A stretch of DNA of 62,046 bases from Acidimicrobiia bacterium (lineage in GTDB: Bacteria > Actinomycetota > Acidimicrobiia > Acidimicrobiales > Poriferisodalaceae), in NCBI GenBank assembly GCA_022822525.1, contig JAJEBN010000029.1, positions 1 through 62,046 on the forward strand. The letters are read 5' to 3'. A program made the translations under genes and the position numbers. The notes beneath the pieces are model-generated. The model saw only the letters and a list, made by a program, of their open reading frames with translations. It searched no databases and had not been told where the DNA came from. Below are positions 37,146 to 48,645 of this stretch, piece by piece (the first letter of the stretch is position 1; every line of letters starts with the position of its first letter).

Positions 37146-39578
37146 ATGAAGATGCCCCAGGCAAACGCGAATCCTCGTACGGTGTCGGGCCGGCAGAAGG
37201 CGCGGCGGACGCAAATTTCCGCTGCAGCGGTGGCGCTCTTGACGCTGCTGGGCTCTGTCGTGCTGGCAGCACCGGCCGCAGCACAGCAGCCGACGAACTT
37301 TGTGCGCAGCGGACCCAACCTGACGCTGGTCGTGGCGAACTGCGACAGCGCCGCCGACACGACTGCAGCGGTGGAGCTGGCCCGCCATTCCCGCAACGCG
37401 GCCGCCGCGTGCCTGAGCGCCGACGGCGTGCCGACCGAGCTCGCGGAGCTCGTCACTGCGTTCGCGCCCGATCGTGCGATCGTCGTCGGCGGTCCCGCGG
37501 CAGTGCCGCCCGCGGTGATGGACGAGTTCTCGGCAACGGTGCGTTCGGCCTACCGGTGGGCAGTGATTGAGCACCTCGACGGGCCCACCCGCGCCGAGAC
37601 CGCCGCTGCAGCCGCGCGCATCGGGTTGGACCTGCCCGAGCGCGTCGGTCCCGACACGGTGGTGCTGATCGTGGCAGACGGCTGGAACGAGGCGGACATC
37701 AACACGGCGAGAGAGTTCGCTGCACGCTTCGAAGATGTCGCCATCACGTACTTCTCTCCCGCCTCGGTTGCCGAGGGTCTCTCGGCGGCGACGGCGTCGC
37801 TGATCACCGACTACCGGCCGGGTCGGATTGTGTTTGCAGGACTCCCCACCGAAGCAGGCGTCGCCGCTGAGGCAGCGATCGATGCTGTGCTGGCGGCGAT
37901 CGACTCCGACGTCTCGGTCGAGCGCGTTGCGCTTGCGACCGACACGCCATCTCCTGCGATCGACACTGCGACGCTCACGAGCGCCGCACGCGCGACATTC
38001 GAAGCAATCAGCAGGGGTGAGCGGGTCCGATTCGGAACCATCGATGCGGGCGAGCCGCCGCCGTTCCTGGCGCTCACCGAGGCATCGGGCATCCGCGGTA
38101 TCGGCTCCACGCTGTTCACGGTTCGGGCGGACGGCACCGATCGCATGCTGCGCACCGTCGACCACAACGGCTGGGAATGGCACGACAGCGACGGACGGCT
38201 GACATGGTCCGACGATGAGAAGCAAGTGCTGGTGGCAGCGCCCGATGGCGAAGCCGAGCTGGCGGTGCCCGAGGGCACCTGGCCCTGGCGGTCGCCCGAC
38301 GGCGAGCACCTGCTCGTCTGGAACAACACCGACACCAACGACAACAACCGCCTCGACTCCTTTGAGGCGCTGCTGTTCGACGCCGAGGGCACCCCGCAGC
38401 GCAGCCTCGGCCAGATGGATGCACGCACCTGGTATTACGGCGACATCCGCGACTTCATCTGGTCGCGTGACAGCGCCTACCTGGCGTACGTGACCGGGCA
38501 CGACGACCCCGACACGGGCGAGGAAGTCAACGAACTGCGCATCGAACCGACCGATGGCAGCACCCCGCCGGTCACGCTCGCCGACGACGCCGTCATCGTG
38601 CGCTGGTCGCCTGACAGCAGGCACCTCCTCTACGCCACGCCGCACGAGTGCGAGGCCGACCCGGCCCATGAGGGCTGGAGCTTGTGGATCGCGTCTGCCG
38701 ACGGCAGCGAGACACGCGAGATCGGCCCGGTTCACTACCACGCCTGGAAGGTGATCTTCACGAACCCGTGGTCACCCGACGGGAAGCACTTCGCCTACGA
38801 AGCCATCGATTCAGACGACTGCTCGGCGGAGTTGCGCATCGAGTCGGTGGACGGCGACGCCGAACCGGTGAGCATCGCTGAGAAGGTGGAGTTCCTGGGG
38901 TGGTCGCCAGACAGCACCTACTTCGAGTACGGGGAGGTAACCGACCGCCCGGTGACCGACTACATCACCCCCGAACTGTCGTGGGTGGCCCATCGCGACG
39001 GGAGCTCGAAGCGCTTCATCGGCGAGGTCTCCCCGTCCCTCTACGGCTGGATCTTCTGGTCGCACGACGGCACGTACCTCTCCTACACCGAGATGCTCCG
39101 CGACGACGACGGCAACGTGACGGGCCTAGTTGCCAGCACCGAGCGAGCCGACGGTGAAGGCGAGGTGACGACGCTGGCAGAAGCGGGCAGCTCGCTGTCG
39201 TGGTCCGACGACGGCCGTGTCGCCTACGTGGCGCAGCACGACGACGACGGCGACGGCGTGCCTGAGCGGGAAGCGCTGTATGTGCACACGCCAGACTCGC
39301 CGGACGGCGACGTGGAGCTCGTGCACACGCTGCCCGCGCCGACGCGGGTTGCCATCTGGTCGCCGACCGACAGCCATCTGATCTACGCCTCAGGATCGAT
39401 CGAGTCACTGATCGGCTGGTTCCGCGACCGCGCGCGCGGAGTGAACGTGTGGGGCATCGAAACCGGCCAGCCCCGCTGGATGCATCGCCTGATCACCGAT
39501 GTCACCTGGGGCGATTGGCAGCCCGAGACAGAGCCGGAAGACGACACCGAGGCGGAGGCTGAGGCCGGCGCCGAGTAA
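37146..39578 (+). CDS. secreted cell-wall-binding/beta-propeller protein, copy 2
   Basis: Paralogue of the preceding gene, 810 residues. It has the same plan: signal peptide ending APAAAQ, the identical phrase NFVRSG at the mature start, a cell-wall-binding-like module (DRAIVVGGPAAVPPAVMDEF, GPTRAETAAAAAR), then PD40 blades (RWSPDSRHLLY, NPWSPDGKHFAY, GWSPDSTYFEY). It is more acidic than copy 1, and its tail ends in a Glu/Asp/Ala stretch (EPEDDTEAEAEAGAE) that copy 1 lacks. The gap between copies is 52 bases, so co-transcription is likely. Divergence is high enough to suggest an old duplication with separate roles. Confidence 0.8.
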   Translation: MKMPQANANPRTVSGRQKARRTQISAAAVALLTLLGSVVLAAPAAAQQPTNFVRSGPNLTLVVANCDSAADTTAAVELARHSRNAAAACLSADGVPTELAELVTAFAPDRAIVVGGPAAVPPAVMDEFSATVRSAYRWAVIEHLDGPTRAETAAAAARIGLDLPERVGPDTVVLIVADGWNEADINTAREFAARFEDVAITYFSPASVAEGLSAATASLITDYRPGRIVFAGLPTEAGVAAEAAIDAVLAAIDSDVSVERVALATDTPSPAIDTATLTSAARATFEAISRGERVRFGTIDAGEPPPFLALTEASGIRGIGSTLFTVRADGTDRMLRTVDHNGWEWHDSDGRLTWSDDEKQVLVAAPDGEAELAVPEGTWPWRSPDGEHLLVWNNTDTNDNNRLDSFEALLFDAEGTPQRSLGQMDARTWYYGDIRDFIWSRDSAYLAYVTGHDDPDTGEEVNELRIEPTDGSTPPVTLADDAVIVRWSPDSRHLLYATPHECEADPAHEGWSLWIASADGSETREIGPVHYHAWKVIFTNPWSPDGKHFAYEAIDSDDCSAELRIESVDGDAEPVSIAEKVEFLGWSPDSTYFEYGEVTDRPVTDYITPELSWVAHRDGSSKRFIGEVSPSLYGWIFWSHDGTYLSYTEMLRDDDGNVTGLVASTERADGEGEVTTLAEAGSSLSWSDDGRVAYVAQHDDDGDGVPEREALYVHTPDSPDGDVELVHTLPAPTRVAIWSPTDSHLIYASGSIESLIGWFRDRARGVNVWGIETGQPRWMHRLITDVTWGDWQPETEPEDDTEAEAEAGAE

Positions 39579-39661
39579 GAGATCGAGCCCTGGGCCCGGG
39601 CGGCCCGCGACGCCAACCGCATGAGGATGGGGAGCTCGAGCGGGCAGCGAAGCCGTGGCCA

Positions 39662-41185
39662 CTAGGGCTCTACAGCCGCTAGCCGAAAAACCGTGCCTTC
39701 GGCGCTGAGTGCGTAGAGCTCGCCGTCGGCGTCCTCGCCGAACGACACGAGCGTGTTGCGCGGCACCGACACGCCCAGGTCGATGCGCTCGGCTGTGCCG
39801 TCGGGGCCGCGGACGAGGCCCCACAGATCGCCGGTGCAGTAGTCGCCGAACACGTAGGTGCCTTCCAGCGCTGCGATGGCGCTGCCGCGGTAGACGTAGC
39901 CGCCGGTCACCGAGCAGCCCTCGTCGTGGGTGTAGGTGTAGACGGGGAACACGAGATCATCCGGCGTCTCGCTCCCGCTGAAGCGCTCGCTGCCCTCGAA
40001 CAGCGGCCAGCCCAGGTTGGCACCGGGCGACCAGCCGTCGGTGGCAGGCAGCACGTGGATCTCCTCGATGCGGTTCTGGCCGACATCCGCGATCCAGAGG
40101 TCGCCGGTCAGCCGGTCGAACGAGAAGCGCCACGGGTTGCGGGCGCCGTAGGCCCACACCTCGGGCGCTTCGCCGCCAGCGGTGAACGGGTTGCCTGCGG
40201 GGATGCCGTAACCCCGGCCGTCCGGCGGGTCGGGGTCGATGCGCACCATGGTGCCCAGCAGCGTGGCGCGATCCTGACCCTGACCGAAGACGTCATCCGC
40301 GCCGCCGCCGTCGCCGAAACCGATCCACAGGTTGCCGTCGGGCCCGAACGTGAGGTCGCCGCCGTTGTGGTTGCACGCCGGCTGATCGAGCGCCAGCAGC
40401 ACACGGCGCCGGTCGGTCTGAGGTGTCTGCCCGTCCATAGGCATCACCGCGATCCGGCTGTTGCGGGCCGTGTCGGTGTAGCTGAGGTAGAGCTGCGATC
40501 CGCCGGGGCTGAATGCGATGCCCAGCAGCCCGTTCTCGCACCCTTGGCTGACTTGCGAGCCGATGTCGGCCACGAGTTGCGCAGCCCCGGCAGCGACCGC
40601 ACGATCGGCGTCACGGCCGTCGGCGGCGTCGAGCAGCCACACCTGCCCGGCCCGCGTCGCAACATACCGCTGGCCAGTCCCCGGTCGAGCGACCAGCGCT
40701 ATCGGTGCTTCGATCTCGGCCACCGGCACCAACTCGAACCGTGTCTCGGCCAGCGACGGGACATCGCCGTCGGCCGATGGCGCACTCGTCTGCGGCGTCG
40801 TCGCCGGATCGGGTGCCGCGCCTGCGGTGCCCGCAGCGTCGCCGGCCTGTGTCTCGCCGCCCGCTGTGTCGCTGCCCTGTGCGTTGCCAGTGCCGCCGCT
40901 GCTGCCAATGCCGCCGGTGTTTGCTGAGTTGCCGCTGCTGTCTGCGCTGTCTGCGCTGTCGATGTGGTCTGCGGCACCCGAGGGATGTGTCGTGACGGAG
41001 GGTTCGCCCGTCGTGTCCGCAGGCGGGATGGTCCGCAGCGCCGGCGGCGCCGTCACCACCGCCATAGGCCCGTCGCTGGGTGCTCCTTCCTGCCCACCGG
41101 CGGCCGGATCGTCCCGATCGCCGAGGACCGAACCGCATCCGGAGGCCATCAGCACGACCGCCGCGAGTATTACTGCCGTGCGCAT
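39662..41185 (-). CDS. PQQ-type sugar dehydrogenase lipoprotein
   Basis: Lipoprotein of 507 residues. The lipobox LMASGC puts the lipid on Cys17. About 130 residues of low-complexity Ser/Gly/Ala/Asp/Thr linker follow, then a six-bladed soluble-glucose/aldose dehydrogenase domain. Family motifs are clear: ENGLLGIAFSP, the catalytic His region CNHNGGDLTFGPDGNLWIGF, GARNPWRFSFDR, and ANLGWPLFEG. Members oxidise sugars outside the membrane with PQQ and calcium, passing electrons to the respiratory chain; no PQQ synthesis genes are in view. The ATG at 41185 is preceded by GGGGTGAG. The gene converges on the second propeller gene. Confidence 0.9.
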   Translation of the reverse strand: MRTAVILAAVVLMASGCGSVLGDRDDPAAGGQEGAPSDGPMAVVTAPPALRTIPPADTTGEPSVTTHPSGAADHIDSADSADSSGNSANTGGIGSSGGTGNAQGSDTAGGETQAGDAAGTAGAAPDPATTPQTSAPSADGDVPSLAETRFELVPVAEIEAPIALVARPGTGQRYVATRAGQVWLLDAADGRDADRAVAAGAAQLVADIGSQVSQGCENGLLGIAFSPGGSQLYLSYTDTARNSRIAVMPMDGQTPQTDRRRVLLALDQPACNHNGGDLTFGPDGNLWIGFGDGGGADDVFGQGQDRATLLGTMVRIDPDPPDGRGYGIPAGNPFTAGGEAPEVWAYGARNPWRFSFDRLTGDLWIADVGQNRIEEIHVLPATDGWSPGANLGWPLFEGSERFSGSETPDDLVFPVYTYTHDEGCSVTGGYVYRGSAIAALEGTYVFGDYCTGDLWGLVRGPDGTAERIDLGVSVPRNTLVSFGEDADGELYALSAEGTVFRLAAVEP

Positions 41186-41350
41186 CGGTCTCACCCCGGC
41201 GACGGTACCGACGGCACCAGCTCGACCTGACGCGGGACCGCCCCGGCGTGGGTGGATCTGGCAGTTGCCGCAGACGGCCGTCTCGCGATGGCCGACCGTA
41301 CCCACAGTGCTGGTGCAGAATCACCCAGGACGATCAGCGGAGGTGACCCG

Positions 41351-41851
41351 ATGAGCTCACAGGGCAGCGATGTCGGCGACGTGAGCTGGGGTGACTTCGC
41401 AGCAGCGTGCCCGGAATTGGCCGCACGCATCCAGGGCCGTTTCGAGAGTCACCTGCACGCGGTCATGGCCACTATCCGTGCCGACGGTTCGCCGCGCATG
41501 TCGGGCATGGAAGCCCCGATCCGCGACAGCCATCTCTGGCTGGGGATGGACCGCAACTCGACGAAGGCCGCCGATCTGCGGCGCGACCCCCGGTTCGGGC
41601 TGCACTCGGCGCCCGAGAGCGGGGAACTCAAGGCCGGCGATGCCCGCATCGAGGGCGCGGCGGTGCCTGCCGACGCCGACCAGCTCGAGACGTTCATGCG
41701 GGGGCACCATCACGAGATCGACGACGCGACCCCGATGGCCCTGTTCACCGTGAGGATCGCCCGCGCCGTGCTCGTGCGGGTCGACGGTCAGCAGCTCGTC
41801 GTCGAGACGTGGACGCCCGCAGGCGGCCTCACCGAACGCCGCCTCAGCTAG
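41351..41851 (+). CDS. pyridoxamine 5'-phosphate oxidase-like flavoprotein
   Basis: Split-barrel protein of 166 residues of the PNPOx-like family (HLHAVMATIRADGSPRMSGM, LWLGMDRNSTKAADLRRDPR). Members bind FMN, F420 or haem and reduce varied substrates; many actinobacterial ones are F420-dependent. The specific cofactor cannot be assigned. GGAGGTGA five bases before ATG 41351 fixes the start. The gene is divergent from the PQQ dehydrogenase and its stop overlaps the convergent terC stop by four bases. Confidence 0.82.
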   Translation: MSSQGSDVGDVSWGDFAAACPELAARIQGRFESHLHAVMATIRADGSPRMSGMEAPIRDSHLWLGMDRNSTKAADLRRDPRFGLHSAPESGELKAGDARIEGAAVPADADQLETFMRGHHHEIDDATPMALFTVRIARAVLVRVDGQQLVVETWTPAGGLTERRLS

Positions 41852-42678
41852 GTCGCCTCACCCGGCTCGGGGGCCATCCCGATGCCCTCGTCGCTGGCTG
41901 CGTCCGTATCGGCAGCGGCGGCGGGCTCGGGCAGGCGGCGCTCGTGGAACTCGACGGGCGGCGTGCGGGGCTGGCGGTTGCGCTTCATCCGCAGATTGAG
42001 CGCTTCCACCAGCACGGCGAAGCCCATGGCGAAGTAGATGTAGCCCTTCGGGATGTGGAACTCGGCGCCTTCGGCCACGAGCGACATGCCGATGAGCAGC
42101 AGGAACGCCAGCGCCAGCATCTTGACCGTCGGGTGCTTGCCCACGAAGCGCATCACCGGCCCTGACGACCACAGCATCACGCCGACGGAGATGACGACCG
42201 CAGCGATCATCACACCCACCCGATCGGCCATGCCCACCGCGGTGATCACCGAGTCGAGGCTGAACACCAGGTCCAGCAGCAGGATCTGGATAATCACCCG
42301 GGCGAACGTGGCGCCTGCCCGCTCGCCTGCATCATCGTGGTCGTCGCCCTCGAGTTTGTGATGGATCTCGAACGTCGACTTGCCCAGCAGGAACAGCCCG
42401 CCACCCAGCAGGATCAGATCTCGCCCCGATAGCTCGTGGCCGAACACCGAGAACAGCGGCGACGTGAGCTTCACGATCCACGAGATGCCCAGCAGCAACA
42501 GCACCCGCATGCCCATGGCCAGCGACAGGCCCACGACGCGGGCGCGCTCGGCCTCCTTGCCGCCCAGCCGTCCGGCGAGTATCGAGATGAAGATCACGTT
42601 GTCGATGCCGAGCACGATCTCGAGCACCGTCAGCGTGACCAGAGAGATCCAGACCTCAGGATTCGCAACCCATTCCAC
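41848..42678 (-). CDS. TerC family membrane protein
   Basis: Membrane protein of 276 residues with seven to eight helices. Both TerC acidic motifs are present: VLEIVLGIDNVIFIS near residue 20 and LLDLVFSLDSVITAVG near residue 137. TerC/Alx proteins export Mn2+ or take part in metal resistance; recent work links them to metallation of secreted enzymes. A His/Asp-rich loop (EGDDHDDAGERAG) and an acidic C-terminal tail are extra. The frame begins at GTG 42678 with a weak ribosome site. Confidence 0.9.
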   Translation of the reverse strand: MEWVANPEVWISLVTLTVLEIVLGIDNVIFISILAGRLGGKEAERARVVGLSLAMGMRVLLLLGISWIVKLTSPLFSVFGHELSGRDLILLGGGLFLLGKSTFEIHHKLEGDDHDDAGERAGATFARVIIQILLLDLVFSLDSVITAVGMADRVGVMIAAVVISVGVMLWSSGPVMRFVGKHPTVKMLALAFLLLIGMSLVAEGAEFHIPKGYIYFAMGFAVLVEALNLRMKRNRQPRTPPVEFHERRLPEPAAAADTDAASDEGIGMAPEPGEAT

Positions 42679-42827
42679 GGCCGCACACGCTAGAGCGAGC
42701 GCGCAACGCCGTCGCCGCTACCTGGGGACCCGACTCGACGCACCGCTCGACTCGTATCAAGCCATGGACTCACTCATTTGACATCAGTCACGACTCAATT
42801 GGTGTGTCACGCGCGTGGTTCGGCGGG

Positions 42828-43196
42828 TTAGCGGATCTGCACGATGCGCCCTGCGGTTCCCCAAGCCTTGTCCGCGGTGAGCACCCTCAGACCCAGGCGC
42901 TCGCCGAGTGCCAGGCAAAGACGATCTGCGAGCGACAGGCCCTCACCGCGACGATGCCGATACGCAGCCCACTCGGCATCGGACGCAGTCACCGGCTCGA
43001 CGCGCAGGTCGTAGCTCAGCAGCAGTGCTCTCGTCAGGTCCCAGTCGCCGCCGGCAGAGACCACGCGCTGGGCCACCTCCGACCAGTTGGCGGCGCCGCA
43101 ACACGGCGCGTCGTCCAGTGCCGCCTCCACGACATCTGCCCCGGCCTCGCCCTGCACGAATGCCAAGAGCGCAGATGCGTCCAGCACATCGCTCAC
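42828..43196 (-). CDS. PIN-domain toxin (VapC-like)
   Basis: PIN-domain protein of 122 residues beginning VLDASALLAFVQGE, with the first Asp at residue 6 and later acids in LSLADRLCLALG and VLTADKAWG. It should be a metal-dependent RNase toxin. The GTG start overlaps the stop of the upstream AbrB-like antitoxin by 4 bases (GTGA). It is unrelated in detail to the VapC at 14.4 kb, so the two systems are probably independent. Confidence 0.88.
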   Translation of the reverse strand: MSDVLDASALLAFVQGEAGADVVEAALDDAPCCGAANWSEVAQRVVSAGGDWDLTRALLLSYDLRVEPVTASDAEWAAYRHRRGEGLSLADRLCLALGERLGLRVLTADKAWGTAGRIVQIR

Positions 43197-43438
43197 GCCG
43201 CATCTTCCTGTGCCGCTTCACGTCGGCGCTCGGAGAGCAACTCCTCGACCAGATCCAGCCCGGCCAGATTCCGCCGCACGCGTTCGGTGAGCTGGCTTCG
43301 CGTCAGCAGCACCAGCCCGTCGGGGGACTCCAGCAGCACCATCGGCGTCCCTTCCGCAAGACCGGCACGTGCACGCACTTCCGACGGCACCACGATGCGC
43401 CCGCGGTTGCCCATAACGATGGTGTGTGTCCCACTCAT
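43193..43438 (-). CDS. AbrB/MazE-type antitoxin
   Basis: Antitoxin of 81 residues with a swapped-hairpin AbrB/SpoVT fold at the N-terminus (TIVMGNRGRIVVPSEVRARAGL), followed by a charged tail (RREAAQEDAA) that likely binds the PIN toxin. The ATG at 43438 has TACGAT six bases before it and no ribosome site, so the mRNA may be leaderless. A palindrome ACCAA-TGAG-TTGGT at 43450-43463 lies upstream of that -10-like box and is a candidate autoregulatory operator. Confidence 0.88.
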   Translation of the reverse strand: MSGTHTIVMGNRGRIVVPSEVRARAGLAEGTPMVLLESPDGLVLLTRSQLTERVRRNLAGLDLVEELLSERRREAAQEDAA

Positions 43439-43449
43439 GAAGCGATCGT

Positions 43450-43463
43450 ACCAATGAGTTGGT
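43450..43463 (-). promoter_or_regulatory. candidate operator of AbrB/PIN pair
   Basis: ACCAA-TGAG-TTGGT is a perfect 5-bp inverted repeat adjoining the -10-like TACGAT (43445-43450, minus strand). The hexanucleotide AATGAG recurs at 43473-43478. Placement suggests antitoxin binding that blocks the promoter. Confidence 0.4.
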
Positions 43464-43491
43464 TACTGTGGGAATGAGATTCCGGCAACCC

Positions 43492-44343
43492 TCATTCTTG
43501 GGCGGACCACCAGGTGTCGAGGCGGCGGCGGACCTCTTCGGGGCCGAGCTCGCCGTCGGTGCGGCGCAGCTCCAGCAGGAACTTCATGGCGCGGCCCACC
43601 TCGGGACCGGGCGACAGCCCCAGGTGGGTCATCACCTCGTCGCCGTTCATCTCGGGTCGCAGCTCCCTTTTGGCCTGCTCGCGGGCCAGCCGCGCGATGC
43701 GCACCTCGAAGCGGTCGAGCGCGTCGTGCAGCGCCTCGATGCGTTTCACGTTGCGTGACGTGCAGTCGCTGCGGACCATGTCGTTCAGGTCGCCCAGCAG
43801 CGGCCCTGCGTCGCGGGCATAGCGCCGCACCGCCGCATCGGTCCAGCCGGTGTCGTAACCCTTGAAGCGGCCCGAGAGGTGCACCAGCCGCGACACCTCC
43901 TCGGTCAGCTCGCGGCTGTAGCCCATCTGGGGCATGCGGCGGCGGGTCATCTTCGCCCCGACGGCCTCGTGGTTGCGGAACGTCACGCCGCTGTGGGTGA
44001 TCTCGCGGGTCAGCGGCTTGCCGATGTCGTGGAAGAGCGCTCCCAGCCGTACCCGGAGCCGGGGCGGGCTCTGGGCCACCACGGCGATCGTGTGCGCCAG
44101 CACGTCCTTGTGGCGGTGGATCGGGTCCTGCTCCAGCGCCAGCGCCGGCAGCTCGGGCAGATGCTCGTCGGCCCAGCCGCTGTCGACCAGTTCCCACAGC
44201 CCGTGGCGCGGGTCGTCGACGACGAGCACGGCGTTGAGCTCGTCGCAGGGCAGCACAGCACCGGCGTCGAGCTCCAGCTCGTCGACATCGACGCCGTCGT
44301 GCGCGCTGTACGCGCCGTGCGGCGCGCGCTGCGGGGTGGTCAT
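43492..44343 (-). CDS. HD-domain protein resembling the C-terminal half of CCA-adding enzyme
   Basis: Protein of 283 residues. The HD motif is clear (HKDVLAHTIAVV, then GALFHDIGKP with His105-Asp106), followed by an RNA-binding-like helical segment (DALDRFEVRIARLAREQ, LRPEMNGDEVMTHLG). This order matches the HD and C-terminal parts of actinobacterial tRNA CCA-nucleotidyltransferases, but the nucleotidyltransferase domain with its GGDVRD-type motif is absent; 75 unrelated residues precede the HD domain. It could be a phosphohydrolase acting on tRNA ends or nucleotides. GGAGG sits only one base before ATG 44343, so GTG 44361 remains possible. Confidence 0.75.
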   Translation of the reverse strand: MTTPQRAPHGAYSAHDGVDVDELELDAGAVLPCDELNAVLVVDDPRHGLWELVDSGWADEHLPELPALALEQDPIHRHKDVLAHTIAVVAQSPPRLRVRLGALFHDIGKPLTREITHSGVTFRNHEAVGAKMTRRRMPQMGYSRELTEEVSRLVHLSGRFKGYDTGWTDAAVRRYARDAGPLLGDLNDMVRSDCTSRNVKRIEALHDALDRFEVRIARLAREQAKRELRPEMNGDEVMTHLGLSPGPEVGRAMKFLLELRRTDGELGPEEVRRRLDTWWSAQE

Positions 44344-44543
44344 TCCTCCATGATGCAGCACTGCGGACGGCCCTCCAACCGAGATTTCCGGGGATTCCGG
44401 CGCCGCACGCCGCGTGTGGGGTGCGGGTTCGCGCCGCGTCGAGGTGGCGGGTCTATGTTCGACAGACGGGCCGACTCGGGCCGTGAGCGAGACATCCTCT
44501 CAGCACACCAACCCGCCGACACATCCCCAAGGAGCAGCGCAGC

Positions 44544-48122
<3,579 letters not shown>

Positions 48123-48266
48123 CCCCTTCGGCGAGTTGCGCGTTCGGTTGCAGTGCTCGCCCCCGCCATGGCTGCCCGAGACCACTAGTCTTGCCCGGTG
48201 GCTGCGAGCGCAGTCGGCCCCCGGCACCGCGGCATCGGCCGCTGATCAGCTTCTTCAGGAGACCTC

Positions 48267-48446
48267 ATGAGCGACGCCGACACCCGCAAGGTCGACGGAA
48301 AAGCGCTCGAGGACCCGCACAAGATGATGGTGCCGTTCGCAAAGTTCAAGAGCTTCGAGTTCGCCGACAAGCTCTGGGTGCTCGGCGGGTTGCTCTTCCT
48401 GGTCATCCTGATCAACATCGTCTTCTCCGGCGGCACCGGGGGCTAG
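48267..48446 (+). CDS. 59-residue single-span membrane protein
   Basis: Short gene with AGGAG about six bases before its ATG. The product has a charged, soluble N-terminal half (TRKVDGKALEDPHKMM) and one hydrophobic helix (LWVLGGLLFLVILINIVF), ending in GGTGG. No family is recognised. Good ribosome site, biased codon use like the neighbours and an independent location between dnaE and thrS support a real gene. Topology is probably N-in. It may be a small accessory or regulator of a membrane complex; no partner is evident. Confidence 0.7.
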   Translation: MSDADTRKVDGKALEDPHKMMVPFAKFKSFEFADKLWVLGGLLFLVILINIVFSGGTGG

Positions 48447-48575
48447 CCGCTGCGGCATGTCATCCGCCCCATGCACGTCGCCTGTGCTGGCCCCATGTCC
48501 TCGGCCGGCTGCGATGCTCGTGCGGTGAGCGACGGTCGCTTTCGGTGAGCAGTCGTCGCGCCCATGCTGAGCGCT

Positions 48576-48611
48576 GCATGCTGAAATCCAGTCGCATGCC
48601 GAAATTCAGTG
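48576..48611 (+). repeat. 18-bp tandem repeat in thrS leader
   Basis: Two adjacent 18-bp copies, GCATGCTGAAATCCAGTC and GCATGCCGAAATTCAGTG (15 of 18 identical), lie 35-70 bases before thrS. No T-box sequence is present in this leader. The copies could be binding sites for a regulator. Confidence 0.7.
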
Positions 48612-48645
48612 CAAGACGCGGCACCGAGGCAGGAATACTGTCCTC

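Noticed and set aside
48447..48645. T-box riboswitch in the thrS leader
   Set aside because: No T-box consensus or specifier-loop structure could be found; only a short tandem repeat is present.
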